Part shown: positions 32,294-33,617 of the stretch, piece after piece
How the letters are laid out: each line of letters opens with the position of its first letter
Numbering within the stretch: the first letter of the stretch is position 1
Source of the DNA: an uncultured Thermoguttaceae bacterium
GTDB lineage: Bacteria > Planctomycetota > Planctomycetia > Pirellulales > Thermoguttaceae
Direction: 5' to 3'
Assembly: GCA_938084835.1 (NCBI GenBank)
Contig: CALKER010000024.1
Span: forward strand, 1 to 33,617
Length of the DNA: 33,617 nucleotides
Position numbers and translations under genes: made by a program
The notes under the pieces: model-generated
Database searches by the model: none
What the model was told of the DNA's origin: nothing
What the model saw: only the letters and a program-made list of their open reading frames with translations

Positions 32294-33184
32294 CTAAAAG
32301 TTCTGCAGGGTTTCCGATCCGTCTTTGCTCGCGATAGACAAATAAGTCCCCCAATCAATCGTCTCGGATACGAAGCGGACGGAGCCGTCAGCCAAAGCGA
32401 AATTTGCCCCTCCGGGATGTTCACTGCCAAAGGCAATACCGTTCCAGATTGTCTCATTACGCGAGTTCAGCGGGAACTGCACATTTTTAGAGAGTAGGTA
32501 TAAAACACCGCGGCTATCCTGAAACTTTCCGCGAATCCATGCCCTATATTTCGTCATTGGTGACCAAGAGAGTTCCGCGAGGAGAAATGTGTTAGACGTG
32601 CCGTCAACGATGTCAGCAAATCGACTGCTAAATTGCCAAAGGATGCCTTGATCACACTCCCCGCCGAAAGTCTGCGTTAAGTTTCGGCATCGGTACGGCT
32701 GGTTGTTGATGGGATTCGTGCCCATCGGCCCCAAAATCCCGTAGTAGTGGATAGTAAATGCTAGCACGTTGTTGTAGTTCTCCGCACTAAACTGGGTTTG
32801 CATTGTTCGGCCAGACGGGCACAAATAGGGACCAATCTTAACGGTGCTATGGCGCATATTGCGATTGACAAAAGTCGTATAGTCGGGCACCGCGCGCCAG
32901 TCGATCTCATCAAAGATGGATTTTTGTTCAATAAAGGCCAAAATGGAAGATGTCCAGCCCAAGTGATTAGCAAGCATTCCGGGCAAGGGGAAAATTTGGT
33001 AAACGTCGTGATAGTTGTGAAATGCGAGGGCAAGCTGCTTAAGATTGTTTGTACACTGACTCCTCCGTGCTGCCTCCCGGGCGGCCTGGACCGCAGGAAG
33101 CAGCAAAGCAATCAAAATCCCAATAATGGCAATCACCACCAGAAGCTCCACCAACGTAAAACCGCGTTGACGTTGCCGGTGCAT
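32294..33184 (-). CDS. DUF1559 domain protein with type IV pilin-like N-terminus
   Basis: A 296-residue protein. The N-terminal [19 protein letters not shown] is a type III (prepilin) signal with the cleavage Gly before Phe, the conserved Glu at +5 and a long hydrophobic helix. [20 protein letters not shown] follows as in all DUF1559 proteins. The C-terminus carries the H-x9-DG signature ([13 protein letters not shown]) and [10 protein letters not shown]. The family is strongly expanded in planctomycetes and is thought to form pseudopili or envelope fibres. Its exact role is unknown. The frame extends to a GTG at 33190, but a strong GGAGG at 33192-33196 with a seven-base spacer selects the ATG at 33184. 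Confidence 0.95.
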   Translation of the reverse strand: MHRQRQRGFTLVELLVVIAIIGILIALLLPAVQAAREAARRSQCTNNLKQLALAFHNYHDVYQIFPLPGMLANHLGWTSSILAFIEQKSIFDEIDWRAVPDYTTFVNRNMRHSTVKIGPYLCPSGRTMQTQFSAENYNNVLAFTIHYYGILGPMGTNPINNQPYRCRNLTQTFGGECDQGILWQFSSRFADIVDGTSNTFLLAELSWSPMTKYRAWIRGKFQDSRGVLYLLSKNVQFPLNSRNETIWNGIAFGSEHPGGANFALADGSVRFVSETIDWGTYLSIASKDGSETLQNF

Positions 33185-33617
33185 GATCACTCCTCCTTTG
33201 TGGACAATGAGATTATCAATAACTACGCCCCGAATATTAGACTACAGTGATTACCCCTCCTGAAGTACGCTAACGTAAAGCCGGGAGGAAGCTCCTCGTT
33301 CGTGGTAGCAGCAAAAGCATCCACCAGCACCGGTGTGCTCACAAAGAACGCCAAGATGGGGAACCAAACGAGTGACGCTGACCTGGACACACACAGACCC
33401 GCCCCCAACTTTCGGACGTACAGCAAGCCACCAATACCCTTTCTCGCTTATCATTTTATTCCTTGTTTGTTATAGCATGTCAATCGTTTTGAAAGAATTT
33501 TTCCAGTATCGGTATTACGTCTCAAACCGTGCAAAAGGCTAAGCCAAGAGCGAAAGGCAAAGTTCCAGGAATTCTCCCTCAGTAAGCTAGTCAGTCATTG
33601 TGGCCAACTGTTGCTTC
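33185..33617. other. Upstream region of the DUF1559 gene to the window edge
   Basis: 433 bases. On the minus strand a 67-codon frame ending at 33223 contains a signal-like segment (SLVWFPILAFFVSTPVLVDAFAATTNEELPPGF), but it has no clear ATG or ribosome site. It might be a small exported peptide or chance. An A+T-rich stretch around 33210-33235 (TAGTTATTGATAATC on the minus strand) could hold the DUF1559 promoter. Confidence 0.3.
33192..33196 (-). promoter_or_regulatory. Strong ribosome binding site of the DUF1559 gene
   Basis: On the minus strand AAAGGAGGAG lies seven bases before ATG 33184, which settles the start against the upstream GTG at 33190. Confidence 0.75.

Overview
The window looks like a piece of a planctomycete chromosome, most likely from the Pirellulales side of the phylum. 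The evidence is a DUF1559 pseudopilin-like protein with the H-x9-DG signature paired with a small lipoprotein (31648-33184), a giant surface protein carrying the planctomycete N-terminal motif IEPLERRELLS followed by SdrD-B-like repeats (5327-9499), several secreted sugar-active or lipid-active enzymes, and loosely packed genes with long intergenic stretches. I see no rRNA, tRNA, transposase or cas gene. Genus-level assignment is not possible from the sequence alone.

Layout. 1-850 (minus): the frameshifted remains of an FHA-domain Ser/Thr kinase. 1040-3353 (minus): an anchored alpha/beta-hydrolase-fold protein that lacks the usual nucleophile, and a lipoprotein. 4237-9499 (plus): a secreted seven-bladed WD40 protein followed at once by the giant SdrD-B/FG-GAP protein. 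9639-9845: a degenerate repeat array with a period of about 60 bp. 9994-11016 (minus): a dienelactone-hydrolase/acetylxylan-esterase-like enzyme, divergent from a neutral-ceramidase-like enzyme (11605-13128), then a histidinol-phosphatase-like enzyme and a secreted parallel beta-helix protein. 16033-22524 (plus): a one-carbon cluster. 22904-26503 (minus): a very large GH106-like alpha-L-rhamnosidase, convergent with that cluster. 27427-27834 (minus): a small helical protein. 28104-31478 (plus): a large exported multidomain protein. 31648-33184 (minus): the DUF1559/lipoprotein pair.

The most interesting region is 16033-22524. It encodes, as separate adjacent proteins, the three catalytic modules that cobalamin-dependent methionine synthase (MetH) carries in one chain: a corrinoid-binding protein, a pterin (methyl-tetrahydrofolate) methyltransferase and a zinc homocysteine methyltransferase. 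To these are added two different UroD-superfamily proteins (one with the full His-x-Cys...Cys zinc motif of MtaA-type methyltransferases, one with a different ligand set) and a DUF1638 protein. No MetH reactivation domain and no RamA/RACo-like activator is present in the window. The simplest reading is a corrinoid-dependent methyl-transfer pathway: an unknown methyl donor is demethylated by a UroD-family enzyme onto the corrinoid protein, and the methyl group passes to tetrahydrofolate and/or homocysteine. The neighbouring rhamnosidase, esterase and beta-helix proteins make methylated sugars or plant/algal polysaccharides a reasonable but unproven source of that methyl group.
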